Shown: one piece after another, positions 51,431 to 60,049 of the stretch
How positions within the stretch are numbered: the first letter of the stretch is position 1
How the letters are laid out: every line of letters starts with the position of its first letter
NCBI RefSeq assembly: GCF_017876405.1
Contig: NZ_JAGINW010000001.1
Span: 7,081,203 to 7,145,202 of the forward strand
DNA from: Kibdelosporangium banguiense
GTDB lineage: Bacteria; Actinomycetota; Actinomycetes; Mycobacteriales; Pseudonocardiaceae
Direction of reading: 5' to 3'
DNA: 64,000 nt
Translations under genes and position numbers: made by a program
The notes under the pieces: generated by a model
Database searches by the model: none
What the model was told of the DNA's origin: nothing
Seen by the model: only the letters and a program-made list of their open reading frames with translations

Positions 51431-53712
51431 TGATGAGCGATCTCGACAATCCTTTCTCGCCGCTGGCCGTCGCCCGGGCGGTGAGTTTCGATGAGGTGAG
51501 CATCGAGACAGACGCCATCCGGGAGGCGTACGCGGCGGTGCGCGGCTACCTGGAGACCAGGACACCCTCCCCGGAAGGGCTTCCCGTCCGGTCGGGCAAC
51601 GTGCTGGCCGTCTGCGGCGACTACGGGACAGGCAAGACGCACCTGGCCGGCTGGCTGATGCGCCATGTCCGCGACGCCACCGAGGGCGCGGTCGATCCCC
51701 TCTATCTGGACCCGGCGTCGGACTCCTTCCTCGACCTCTACCGCGCGTTCGTCACCAAGTTGGGGCTGTCGGCCATCCAGTCGCGGGTCAACGAGCTTTA
51801 CGCCGACATCGTGGCCGATTCCATGCAGGGCAAGGGAATGACCAGCGATGTCGTGCAGTGGCTGAAGGACGGTGAGATCGAGCCCCGGCTTGTGGTGGAA
51901 CGGCTCGGGCTGACCGAGAGCATGCTGCTGAAGGCTGTCGCGGGCATGCTCGGATCGCTGACCGGGGACAACGATCTGGCTCAGGCGCTGACTTTGCTGC
52001 TGCGGCCGGGTTTCGAGACGGCGGTCTGGGAATGGCTGATGGGCAGCCCGCCGGAGCCGGTGCTGACCGACCGGGAGATCACCAAGGTCGTCGGCACCGA
52101 GCGGGCCGCGCTGGACATGCTAGGTTCGCTGACCTTGCTGATGGGCGGCCAGCAGCGGCATTTTGTCGTGGTCGTCGACGAGTTCCACGAGTTGTTCCTG
52201 GGCCACGGCCGGACCGACACCGAAGTGCTGGACGGGTTCCAGAAGCTGCTGGAGGTGTTCTCCGCGGCGAACGCGTTCCTGGTGCTGGCGGGCGTTCCCG
52301 AGGCGCTCACGGTGCTGCCGGCCGGGGTGCGTCAGCGCATCGGCCGGGTCGTGATGATGTCGGGGCTGTCGGTGGACACCGTGTGCGAGTTCATCACCCT
52401 CGCCCAGCATCGCCAGTTCGGCGTGGCGCGGCTCAGCCCGTTCAGCCGGGACACGGTCGCCTACCTGGTCAGCCTTTCGGGTGGCCGGGCGCGAACGGTG
52501 ATCCGCCTGTGTCACGAGTTGTACCGGATCGCCGTCACGGGCAGGCAACCAGTGTCCGAGGAGATGATCACTCAGGTCGTACGCGACCAGCTGGGCACAT
52601 CCTCCACACAGGACGTTCCGGCGGACGTCCGGCGGGTACTGGACGGCAAAGGGCTTTCGTATCTGCGTGACCACGTCCTGGGCGGGCCGGAGTCCCGGGC
52701 GGACTTCTGGTTGCCGCTCGGCGACGACACCGGCTGCGCGATCCTTGTCACCCGTTCGCTGCTGGAGCCGGACGACGTGGATCGCGTGAACCGCCGCAAG
52801 ATCGCCATTCAGGTCTGCCGGCCGCAGGCCACGGTGGTCATCGTGGTCAACGGTGTGGTCTCCGATCGGGTGAACCAGTTGGTCCGGGAGTCGTTCGACC
52901 TCTACCCGCTGATTTACCGGCCCGGCCAGTTCATCGAGGATCTCAACGCGGTCATCGACACGGTGACCACCAGGTTGCGCCGCCTGCACGACGAGAACCC
53001 GTTCAACGCCATGCAGGAACGGATAGACCAGCTCAACCGGCAACAGACCACTGTCATGTCCGCGTTGGAACAGGTGGTCGTCCAGAGCGAGAACTCGCAG
53101 GCCGCGGTCAATCGCAGTTTCGCCTTGCTGCAAAGGGACATCGCCGACCTGACTGCGGCCGCGTACGGTGTCGTGACGTCTGCGCCTGAGCGTGGCCAGC
53201 CGTTGCCGGCGGACGTCGACCGGTTGTTCACCGAGCCGATTTCCTTGCTGGACAGGCTCATCGAGTTCAACGGGGTCTTCGACGGGGCGTTCCCGCAACC
53301 GGGCTGGGATCCCGACCAGGCCGCCGACGTCCGGGACGAGTTGCAGAACCTGCTGCGGTCGAGGGCGCTGATAGAGGCCAACGGAGCCGCAGCGGCCCTG
53401 CGGCAGGCCGTGCTTGCGTTCCGGCGCGTCGTCGCCGAGTGGTATCACTCGGAGGAGGTCCGCATGTCCAGCGAACGCCTCACCGACGACGCAGAAGACC
53501 GGCTGGACACCCTGTGCCGCGCGTATGGCTCCATTGTCGAGTTCGTGCCGATCGACCGCCTGGAACCGTTGATCAGGCGCGGCCGGCAGCCGGACTTCAT
53601 CGCCCGGGTGAGCCAGTCGCTGCGCCGCGCGGACCTGGACGCGGCTCTCGACGTGCTGCACGTGCGTGTCCGGCGGGCACTGCTGAAGTCCGTGTTCGTC
53701 AAAGGCCAGTAG
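51430..53712 (+). CDS. Large P-loop ATPase with C-terminal coiled coil (cassette gene 3)
   Basis: A 760-residue protein from ATG 51430 (a second ATG is next; the ORF can also begin one TTG earlier). Walker A GDYGTGKT at 63-70 and Walker B VVVVDEFHEL with Asp250-Glu251 are both intact. An AAA+/ORC-type lid follows (LSGGRARTVIRLCHELY). Near residues 527-580 is a likely coiled coil (NAMQERIDQLNRQQTTVMSALEQVVVQSEN). The C-terminal 150 residues are helical without a recognised domain. The TGATG overlap couples it to the previous ATPase. It is tail-to-tail with the antiporter. Confidence 0.82.
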   Translation: MMSDLDNPFSPLAVARAVSFDEVSIETDAIREAYAAVRGYLETRTPSPEGLPVRSGNVLAVCGDYGTGKTHLAGWLMRHVRDATEGAVDPLYLDPASDSFLDLYRAFVTKLGLSAIQSRVNELYADIVADSMQGKGMTSDVVQWLKDGEIEPRLVVERLGLTESMLLKAVAGMLGSLTGDNDLAQALTLLLRPGFETAVWEWLMGSPPEPVLTDREITKVVGTERAALDMLGSLTLLMGGQQRHFVVVVDEFHELFLGHGRTDTEVLDGFQKLLEVFSAANAFLVLAGVPEALTVLPAGVRQRIGRVVMMSGLSVDTVCEFITLAQHRQFGVARLSPFSRDTVAYLVSLSGGRARTVIRLCHELYRIAVTGRQPVSEEMITQVVRDQLGTSSTQDVPADVRRVLDGKGLSYLRDHVLGGPESRADFWLPLGDDTGCAILVTRSLLEPDDVDRVNRRKIAIQVCRPQATVVIVVNGVVSDRVNQLVRESFDLYPLIYRPGQFIEDLNAVIDTVTTRLRRLHDENPFNAMQERIDQLNRQQTTVMSALEQVVVQSENSQAAVNRSFALLQRDIADLTAAAYGVVTSAPERGQPLPADVDRLFTEPISLLDRLIEFNGVFDGAFPQPGWDPDQAADVRDELQNLLRSRALIEANGAAAALRQAVLAFRRVVAEWYHSEEVRMSSERLTDDAEDRLDTLCRAYGSIVEFVPIDRLEPLIRRGRQPDFIARVSQSLRRADLDAALDVLHVRVRRALLKSVFVKGQ

Positions 53713-53716
53713 GACT

Positions 53717-54829
53717 TCAGATCCGGTCGGGTACCGGTAACGGCGCGGGAACCGGTGTGGGGACGGGCTTGCGGAGCCGCCACACCGCATTGGTCGCGCA
53801 GTGCAGAATATTGATCACCAGGATCGCGGGCGCGACTATCGCCACGGTGCCCGGCAATTGCGGCTCCAGCACCAGCGCGAGAATGATCGCTGTCAGGCCG
53901 TTCTGCTGACACAACGCGAGTGCTATCCGGTCGGTTCTGCTGTAGCGCCAGGTCAGCGCGAACGAGACAAGGCTCTGCGCACCGAAAGCCGTCAGGCCGA
54001 GGGCGAGCCCAGGCAGGATGTCGATCCCGCCGTACAGCGCCATGCCGAGCGCGCCTGCGGCGAGCACAAGGGCGAACTGCGCGGAGCGCGTGATGGCGTC
54101 GTCGTAACGGGGATGCGGACGGGCGAACAATCCAATCAACGCCACGGCCAGCATCAGGGATTGGGTAATCGCGATTCCGGCGACGGCCAACGTCGTGACG
54201 AGAATTGTGACTGCCCGTGCCGATGTCGGCATCGGAATCGTCATACCCCGCCAATGGGTGAATCGCGATTCCGCCTTCGGGCGACCGGCTAGGTATCTCC
54301 ACATTGTCCAGACGGCCGCGGTGAGCAGGATATTCCAGCCCAGATTCACCGCGAAGTCGCCGATTCCGCCGTTCGCGCTGGTGCCCAGGGCGAATGTGGA
54401 CAGATAGATGGTCAGCAGGATCGTCACCGGATCGTCGAACGACGCCCACGCCCGCAGGACGGCCTTCGCGTTGCCCGACATGTCCGACCGGCGCTGCAGG
54501 GCGGCCACCGACAGCGGGTCGATCTGCGCGACCACGACCGCGAGGATCAGGTGGTCCTTGCCCCAGAACAGCCACATGACGCTGCCGATCAGCACGACCT
54601 TGAGCAGGACGCCCAGCGTGACGGCCAGTACGACGATCCGCAGGTTGCGTCTCAGGTCGTCGGTGTCGATGCCGTGCGTGCTCGCGTACAGGCCGACGGC
54701 CAACAGAGCAAGAACTGTGTATTGAAAAACGACCGAATTTCCTGGATGGGTGATATTTCCCTGTGACGCAATTATCAAGCCCAGAAGCACCGCGGTCACG
54801 CAGAAAGCCGCAATCCTGCCGCCGGACAT
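53717..54829 (-). CDS. Cation:proton antiporter (CPA family)
   Basis: A 370-residue membrane protein with about ten hydrophobic helices. The segment LAVVVAQIDPLSVAALQRR followed by VLRAWASFDDPVTILLTIYL contains the paired acidic residues expected of Na+/H+-type CPA antiporters, and the repeat structure GIAITQSLMLAVALIGLF, GGIDILPGLALGLTAF fits. It is shorter than many NhaP/KefB proteins and has no C-terminal regulatory domain. It is the last gene of the minus-strand series from the fxs locus, 54 bases after the preceding gene. Confidence 0.82.
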   Translation of the reverse strand: MSGGRIAAFCVTAVLLGLIIASQGNITHPGNSVVFQYTVLALLAVGLYASTHGIDTDDLRRNLRIVVLAVTLGVLLKVVLIGSVMWLFWGKDHLILAVVVAQIDPLSVAALQRRSDMSGNAKAVLRAWASFDDPVTILLTIYLSTFALGTSANGGIGDFAVNLGWNILLTAAVWTMWRYLAGRPKAESRFTHWRGMTIPMPTSARAVTILVTTLAVAGIAITQSLMLAVALIGLFARPHPRYDDAITRSAQFALVLAAGALGMALYGGIDILPGLALGLTAFGAQSLVSFALTWRYSRTDRIALALCQQNGLTAIILALVLEPQLPGTVAIVAPAILVINILHCATNAVWRLRKPVPTPVPAPLPVPDRI

Positions 54830-54883
54830 GATGCCTCCCTTGCGAGACAGTGTGCCGATCCTAGCATTTGATCAAGATTGCGC

Positions 54884-55936
54884 TCAAGATGCCTGGTCGG
54901 TGGCGGAAAGAAGGGAGTATGCACCCTCGCTGATGGTTCGTTCGGCAATAATCAAGGGAGCCGCTTGCAGTCGCAATGCGAGTTCCTCGGTTCGCATGTC
55001 CGCGTCGCGAACGCGGTGCTGGTCGATGGTCACGCCCATCAGATAGTGCCCGGACGGCAGGCGCCGGTAGTAGATCGCGCCCTGTTCGACGTCCAGCACG
55101 AGGCTCATCAGCAGGCCACCGGCCTCCCCGACGATCTGGCTGAGGTTCGCGGCCACCACCGCGAGCTCGGGCGCGAAATCCCGGTAGAACGAGCGGAGCC
55201 GGCCGACTCGCAGGGACGGGTAGAACCTGGCCATGGCGGGGTGATCGAGCTGGTCGGCGATCAGCCGCAGTTCGCCGTCCGCGCAGTACGCCATCACGTG
55301 CAGGTCGTCCGGTCGCACGGACGCGTTGCATGCCTTCGCCACGTCGTCGTCGACCTGTGCGAAAACATCGACGACCGGATCGCGGACGAGCTGGACGGGC
55401 GCCCTACGCGACGGCTCGGACTCGTATCCACCAGGGTTCTGGGTGCCTCTGCTCTGAAGCCGCCGCAGCTCGGTGGCCAATGTCGACAGTCTCTCGTCGG
55501 CGAGCTGGGCGTCACCGCTCGGGAAACTGAAGCCGACGATGCGTTCCCCGGGAACCACAGAGTTGCAGCAGACAGCGAAATGGCGTGCACGCAACACCGT
55601 CCTGATCAGCTCGCCGGTGCCGGCTTCCTGCAGTGTGTCGTCGATCGCGCAGACCTCGGAACTCAGCCGCAGGGACAGCGTGCACAACCCGGGCCGGTCG
55701 AACTCCCTCGGTGGTGTCCTGCCCCCGCCGAACGCGTCGATGCTGAAGTCGCAGCGTTTGTGGCTGTGGTGCGCCACATAGTGCAGTGCCGGCGTCGAAC
55801 GCAACGCAGCCCGGCACGCCGCTCTGCTGTCGGCGAATCCCGCTCCGACGTAGTCGGCTGTCTGCTCGACCAGGTCGGTTCCTGGTTCACCGGACACTTC
55901 GCCAGTCACCTCATGCCTCTCAGGTCTGCGGGACAT
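54884..55936 (-). CDS. Hypothetical protein of the fxs locus
   Basis: A 350-residue cytosolic protein; no family is recognised with confidence. ATG 55936 overlaps fxsT by 17 bases, and GTG 55909 with GAGAGG upstream is an alternative. The last 120 residues (SFYRDFAPELAVVAANLSQIVGEAGGLLMSLVLDVEQGAIYYRRLPSGHYLMGVTID) look like a roadblock/LC7-type alpha-beta layer domain. Two Cys-rich stretches (RPGLCTLSL, FAVCCNSVV) occur in the first half. Its coupling to fxsT puts it in the fxs operon. It does not look like the TIR-like FxsC protein seen in other fxs loci. Confidence 0.7.
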   Translation of the reverse strand: MSRRPERHEVTGEVSGEPGTDLVEQTADYVGAGFADSRAACRAALRSTPALHYVAHHSHKRCDFSIDAFGGGRTPPREFDRPGLCTLSLRLSSEVCAIDDTLQEAGTGELIRTVLRARHFAVCCNSVVPGERIVGFSFPSGDAQLADERLSTLATELRRLQSRGTQNPGGYESEPSRRAPVQLVRDPVVDVFAQVDDDVAKACNASVRPDDLHVMAYCADGELRLIADQLDHPAMARFYPSLRVGRLRSFYRDFAPELAVVAANLSQIVGEAGGLLMSLVLDVEQGAIYYRRLPSGHYLMGVTIDQHRVRDADMRTEELALRLQAAPLIIAERTISEGAYSLLSATDQAS

Positions 55937-58900
55937 CGATGTCGATGTCCCGCCATTCGGTGCGCCAGGCGTCGTCGCCCGGCGCGGGCGGCAGGTCGAT
56001 GAGTCTGGTCGCCAGGGCCAGATTCCGCGTGACTATCGCCAGATAGGGATGTTTGCGCTTACGGCCGGCGGTGAGGTAGTCCCGGCAGATGTCCTGGGCG
56101 CTCGTGAGGATCTCGGCTGCCCACGACGAGTTGCCAGTGCTCACCAGATCACCCGTGTGCGCGGTCAACGCGGCCACGGTCCACGGATGATGCAGGCCCA
56201 GGGCGCGTTGCAAGTGCACCCAGCCGGTCTTGCTTTCGTGCAGTGCTTCCTCCGCCAGCCCGCATGCGCGTAGGTGCAACGCGAGAGTCGATCGGCACAC
56301 GGCGACGAACGGATGGCCGGCCGGCAAAGTGTTGTCCAGCCGGTAGGCACGCAGGCACCTTTGGGCCACTTCGAGTGCGTACTCCGACTCCCCGGTCAAC
56401 CGGTAGGCCGAGGCCATGCTGAGCTCGCACGCGACAGTGTCAGGATGCGTGCTGCCATTCATCTTCCGGTACTCGACGGCGACTTTTGCCAGACGCTCCT
56501 TGGCATCCCGCACCCGCCCGAGCTGCCGTTGCGTGATGGCGTGGTTCCACAGGATACGAAGCTCAAGTGCCTTGGCCTTGTCCGCTGGCAGTTCCAGCAC
56601 GCCTTCACGTGCTTGTGTCAGCGTGGCCAGGGCCTCGTCGTACCGGCCGACCTCCCGCAGGTACACGCCGAGACTGCACAAGGACCATAGGGTTTGTGGG
56701 CTCTTCGCGCCGAGCAGCCGCTCTCGCCTGCGGTGGTTGTCGCGTTCCAGTTGCAGGGCGCCGAGTGCGGAGCCGGAGAGGAATCTGGCCACTGCCAGGT
56801 TGTTGGCCGCCCGCTGGGTATGCGGATGATCCGGGCCGAGGACGTCATTGAGCGCCTGCCAGTTTGCCTGGTCCTCAGCCAGCGCGTCGCTGAACCTGCC
56901 CAGCCCGCGCAGGTCCGCGCCCCGGCCACCGGCGGCGATGATCAGGCTCTGCTCGTGGTGTGGCTGGTCGGACCGGCGTGGCCCGGCCAGTGCGGCCATG
57001 TCCAGCCGGAGCGCCTCCTCGGTGGACCCGAGAGCGCGCTGGACGTTGGCCAGTTGCGCGGCGAGCCGCGCGTGCAGTTCGTCGTGCGGGCCGAAAGTGC
57101 TTGCCCAGCGGTCCAACGTCTCCGACGCGGGCTGCACCGCTGCCTGCTGGATGTCGGAATCTCCGATCAGATAAAGGAACTGCAGCTGGTTGATCAGCCA
57201 GCGCCGGACGAGATCGTCGTCGCTGTGCATCGCGCCGGACGAGACGATGTGTTTTTGCAGTTCGGCGAATTTCGCCGTACTGCCAATGACTTCTGTCTCG
57301 GTCGGCGCGTAGTCCGCCAGCACGGTCAGCGTTTGCTCCCGGCGTTCGCGGCGTTCCTCCGGTGAGAGCAGCTCCCGCAGACTGGTCTGTACCAAGCGGT
57401 GTACGTGCAGGGCAGCGGGCTGTCCCCAGTGGACTCGGAAGATTCCTGCCTTCGCGCCTGCCCACAGAATCCGGTCGGCTATCCCGGCGTCCAGCCGGAG
57501 TGGGCGCGCGTCGTCGCCGCCCAGCTCGACCAGCCGGGCGATCATCGACCGGGACCGGACCAGCTGGAGGTCGATCTGCCTGGGAGACAGGAAAGAGCAC
57601 AGCTGGCCGAGCAGAACCGCCAGCCTGCCTTCGGGTGTTTCGACAAGAGAGTCCTTCAGTACGCGCATCATCCGCGTAACCACGTCGCCGGCCGGCTGTG
57701 CGGCGATCTTGGTGCAGAATGCCCTTGCCGACAAGGAAGTCGCGGCGCGCAGGGCGGCGGCCCCGGTCCGGCGGATCTCGGTGATCGACAACTCCAGCCA
57801 GGCCGCGGCGAGCTGAAGCGTCAACGGCAGGTGCCCGGCGGCCTCAGCGACCTCCAGCGCGTCCTGTTCGGACAGATCGTTGATCCGGCCGGTCAGTAAC
57901 GCGACGCTGTCGCGGCTGTCCAACGGCTCGATCGTGAGGACAGATCCGCTGTCCGCACCGCCCGGAGCCACGGTGGTGATCACGATGTCCCTGGTGGGGT
58001 TCGGTTTCACCAGGTCATCGAGCATGCCCACGTCTTCGGCGTTGTCATAGACCAGCAGCCACCGGCTGTGGCCCGTGGCGTCGGCGAGCACATCGAGGGC
58101 GCCGCCGTCCGCGTCGGCCAGTTGCCGCTCCGCGCGCAGTCTGGCGACCAGTTGGAAGACGTCCGACAGCGTGGACTGACGGTCATGCGCGGACACCCAC
58201 CACACGACGTCGTAGTCGAAGGCGAAACGGTGAGCGTATTCGGCGACGAGCGCACTCTTTCCCGCGCCGGGCTTGCCACAGACGACCACCGGGTGCCGCC
58301 CGCGCGAGGCGAGCACACGGTCGCGCAGTTCGCCCAGTGCCGGTTCGATTCCGTGCAACTCCCGTTGCCGGTCCGGCAATTCCACGACGCCGGGGGAGCT
58401 GTCGGGGAACCGGCTGCCCGCAGCGGGGTCGCTGCCCGGCAGGGGGACCAGGCCGAAGAAGGTCGTCAACAGCGAACATGCCACGGATTCCGGCACAGTG
58501 CGCGCGGCGATCTCCAGCCGCAGGGTCGTCGACGCGTGGCCAGGCATTTCCAGGACGCTGGGTGATCCGATGACGACCACGCCATCCGGCTGTGTGACCG
58601 GGACGGGCGTGGTGGCGTCCCAGCCGGTGACCTGGGCGCCGCATTGCTCCAGCCGGCTGCGAACCCAGTCGGCCCAGGGCCGGTCGGCCGGCGCTGAGAT
58701 CACGACGAACTGGTCGGTACCCGGTTCCTCCAGGCCGCCGCCCCGGCGGTATCGATGCCGTACTGCGGCACTGATGGCGGGAACGGCGTCGACCACACCG
58801 CCGGTGACCGCCGAGACCAGTGCCTCATAGGCGGCTGTCACGGGCAACTCGCCCGCGGGATCCTCGCGAAGTACTGCCAGCGGCGGATCCGCCGCCTGCA

Positions 58901-59654
58901 ACGCCTCCGCGGGCATCTCGATCACGGTTCCGGCCTGGACAAAGCTCTGCTGGTCGATGAGCACTTCGCCGAACGCCTCGCGGACCCGGTCGGCCAGTGC
59001 GGGGCCGGAGAAGGGGCTGTCGGCCGGGACGACCACGGGAACGATCCCGATCGCGGCGGGCGCGCATCGCTTGATCTCCCACGCCGCGCTCGCTGCCCGC
59101 GCCGTCGGCCGTGCGTCCGAGGTAAAGCAGACGGCGGCCACGTCGCAGAGCTGGCCGATGGTGTCCAGCAGCGGGCTCCCCGGTTCCGCGGGCGCGCTCA
59201 CCAGGACGTAGTCGTAGTCGCTTTCGTGCAGGCAGTTGCGCAGCCGTACGGCCGCCTCGGGTTTGGAACCGACCGGGGAATGGCCTTGTTCCCCTGGTGG
59301 ACCGAGCCTGACCACGTCGACCTGCCCGCTACCGCCGGGCAACGCGAAGCGGCGCAAAGCCGGGGCGTCTCCCGACCGGACTGCGAGAGCGGCCAGATAG
59401 CAGGCCGCAAAGCCGGCGCCGAGCGCCTCCGCCACATCAGGGGCGGGCACCTCGAACGGCTCAAGATATCCGGCGACATCGGGCCTGGTGGCCCAGTCGA
59501 GCACGAGCACACGCTGCCCCGCAGTCGCGAGAAGCCACGCGGCATTCGTCGCGGCTCCGACACATGCCTCGTCCATCCGGATGGACAGAAACGCGATCAA
59601 GGCAGAGCGCTGGGGTGCCGCTCTGTTCTTCGGCGGTGTGCTCATCACGGTCAT
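55920..59654 (-). CDS. fxsT: FxSxx-COOH system TIR-like/NB-ARC/TPR protein
   Basis: A 1244-residue protein. Residues 18-290 look like a ParA/MinD-type fold (ALIAFLSI, then AAWLLATAGQRVLVLDWATRPDVAGYLEPF) but the expected Walker A (KGGxGRT) is replaced by RMDEACVG. Residues about 310-440 are TIR-like (QFVVISAPADRPWADWVRSRL, then VTGWDATTPVP). An NB-ARC ATPase has Walker A GKPGAGKS at 460-467 and Walker B WLLVYDNAED. TPRs fill about 850-1225. This layout is that of FxsT, the large protein conserved in FxSxx-COOH peptide loci. It lies 78 bases downstream of the precursor gene. A surveillance or signalling role is suggested by the domains. Confidence 0.85.
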   Translation of the reverse strand: MTVMSTPPKNRAAPQRSALIAFLSIRMDEACVGAATNAAWLLATAGQRVLVLDWATRPDVAGYLEPFEVPAPDVAEALGAGFAACYLAALAVRSGDAPALRRFALPGGSGQVDVVRLGPPGEQGHSPVGSKPEAAVRLRNCLHESDYDYVLVSAPAEPGSPLLDTIGQLCDVAAVCFTSDARPTARAASAAWEIKRCAPAAIGIVPVVVPADSPFSGPALADRVREAFGEVLIDQQSFVQAGTVIEMPAEALQAADPPLAVLREDPAGELPVTAAYEALVSAVTGGVVDAVPAISAAVRHRYRRGGGLEEPGTDQFVVISAPADRPWADWVRSRLEQCGAQVTGWDATTPVPVTQPDGVVVIGSPSVLEMPGHASTTLRLEIAARTVPESVACSLLTTFFGLVPLPGSDPAAGSRFPDSSPGVVELPDRQRELHGIEPALGELRDRVLASRGRHPVVVCGKPGAGKSALVAEYAHRFAFDYDVVWWVSAHDRQSTLSDVFQLVARLRAERQLADADGGALDVLADATGHSRWLLVYDNAEDVGMLDDLVKPNPTRDIVITTVAPGGADSGSVLTIEPLDSRDSVALLTGRINDLSEQDALEVAEAAGHLPLTLQLAAAWLELSITEIRRTGAAALRAATSLSARAFCTKIAAQPAGDVVTRMMRVLKDSLVETPEGRLAVLLGQLCSFLSPRQIDLQLVRSRSMIARLVELGGDDARPLRLDAGIADRILWAGAKAGIFRVHWGQPAALHVHRLVQTSLRELLSPEERRERREQTLTVLADYAPTETEVIGSTAKFAELQKHIVSSGAMHSDDDLVRRWLINQLQFLYLIGDSDIQQAAVQPASETLDRWASTFGPHDELHARLAAQLANVQRALGSTEEALRLDMAALAGPRRSDQPHHEQSLIIAAGGRGADLRGLGRFSDALAEDQANWQALNDVLGPDHPHTQRAANNLAVARFLSGSALGALQLERDNHRRRERLLGAKSPQTLWSLCSLGVYLREVGRYDEALATLTQAREGVLELPADKAKALELRILWNHAITQRQLGRVRDAKERLAKVAVEYRKMNGSTHPDTVACELSMASAYRLTGESEYALEVAQRCLRAYRLDNTLPAGHPFVAVCRSTLALHLRACGLAEEALHESKTGWVHLQRALGLHHPWTVAALTAHTGDLVSTGNSSWAAEILTSAQDICRDYLTAGRKRKHPYLAIVTRNLALATRLIDLPPAPGDDAWRTEWRDIDIDVPQT

Positions 59655-59732
59655 TGTCGGCGATCTCGGACTGCTGATTACGGTGATCTGCGGAATTCGA
59701 GGTGAGTTCCACCGATCGGGTGAAGCGAAGTG

Positions 59733-59900
59733 TCAGACGGCGTTCTGGAACGCGACATATTGATCCGGCAGCTCTTTCGCCTGTGCCAGCATCCGGCGCA
59801 CGCAGTTGTCCAGTACGGCCGACGGGGTGGCCGTCACCAGGTGAAGATCGGTCGCGCTGAGGTCCGGAAGATCGGATTCCAGCTCGGCACCCTCGCTCAA
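59733..59900 (-). CDS. fxsA: FxSxx-COOH-type RiPP precursor peptide (FxNxx variant)
   Basis: A 55-residue peptide starting with TTG at 59900 behind AAGGAG at 8-base spacing. It is too short and its start too rare for ordinary gene calls. The leader is acidic (SEGAELESDLPDLSATDLHL), the middle VLDNCVRRMLAQAKELPD, and the C-terminus DQYVAFQNAV. FxsA precursors end in an aromatic-x-Ser motif five residues from the end; here the same position reads Phe-Gln-Asn, an FxN form. Phe51 to Asn53 would be the three residues linked by the radical SAM enzyme. It is divergent from that enzyme and just upstream of fxsT. Confidence 0.85.
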   Translation of the reverse strand: MSEGAELESDLPDLSATDLHLVTATPSAVLDNCVRRMLAQAKELPDQYVAFQNAV

Positions 59901-60049
59901 GTCGCGTTCTCCTTCGTTGCGGGTGTTCTCATCGTAGTGCCGCCGCCACGCGCTCCGGCAAGAAACATCGCCAGTCCACCCGGTCGCCGCCTCCCGCGCG
60001 CCGAAAAGATGTGTTTGGTTGGTGTTGGTGACCGACCCAGGGGAGGACT

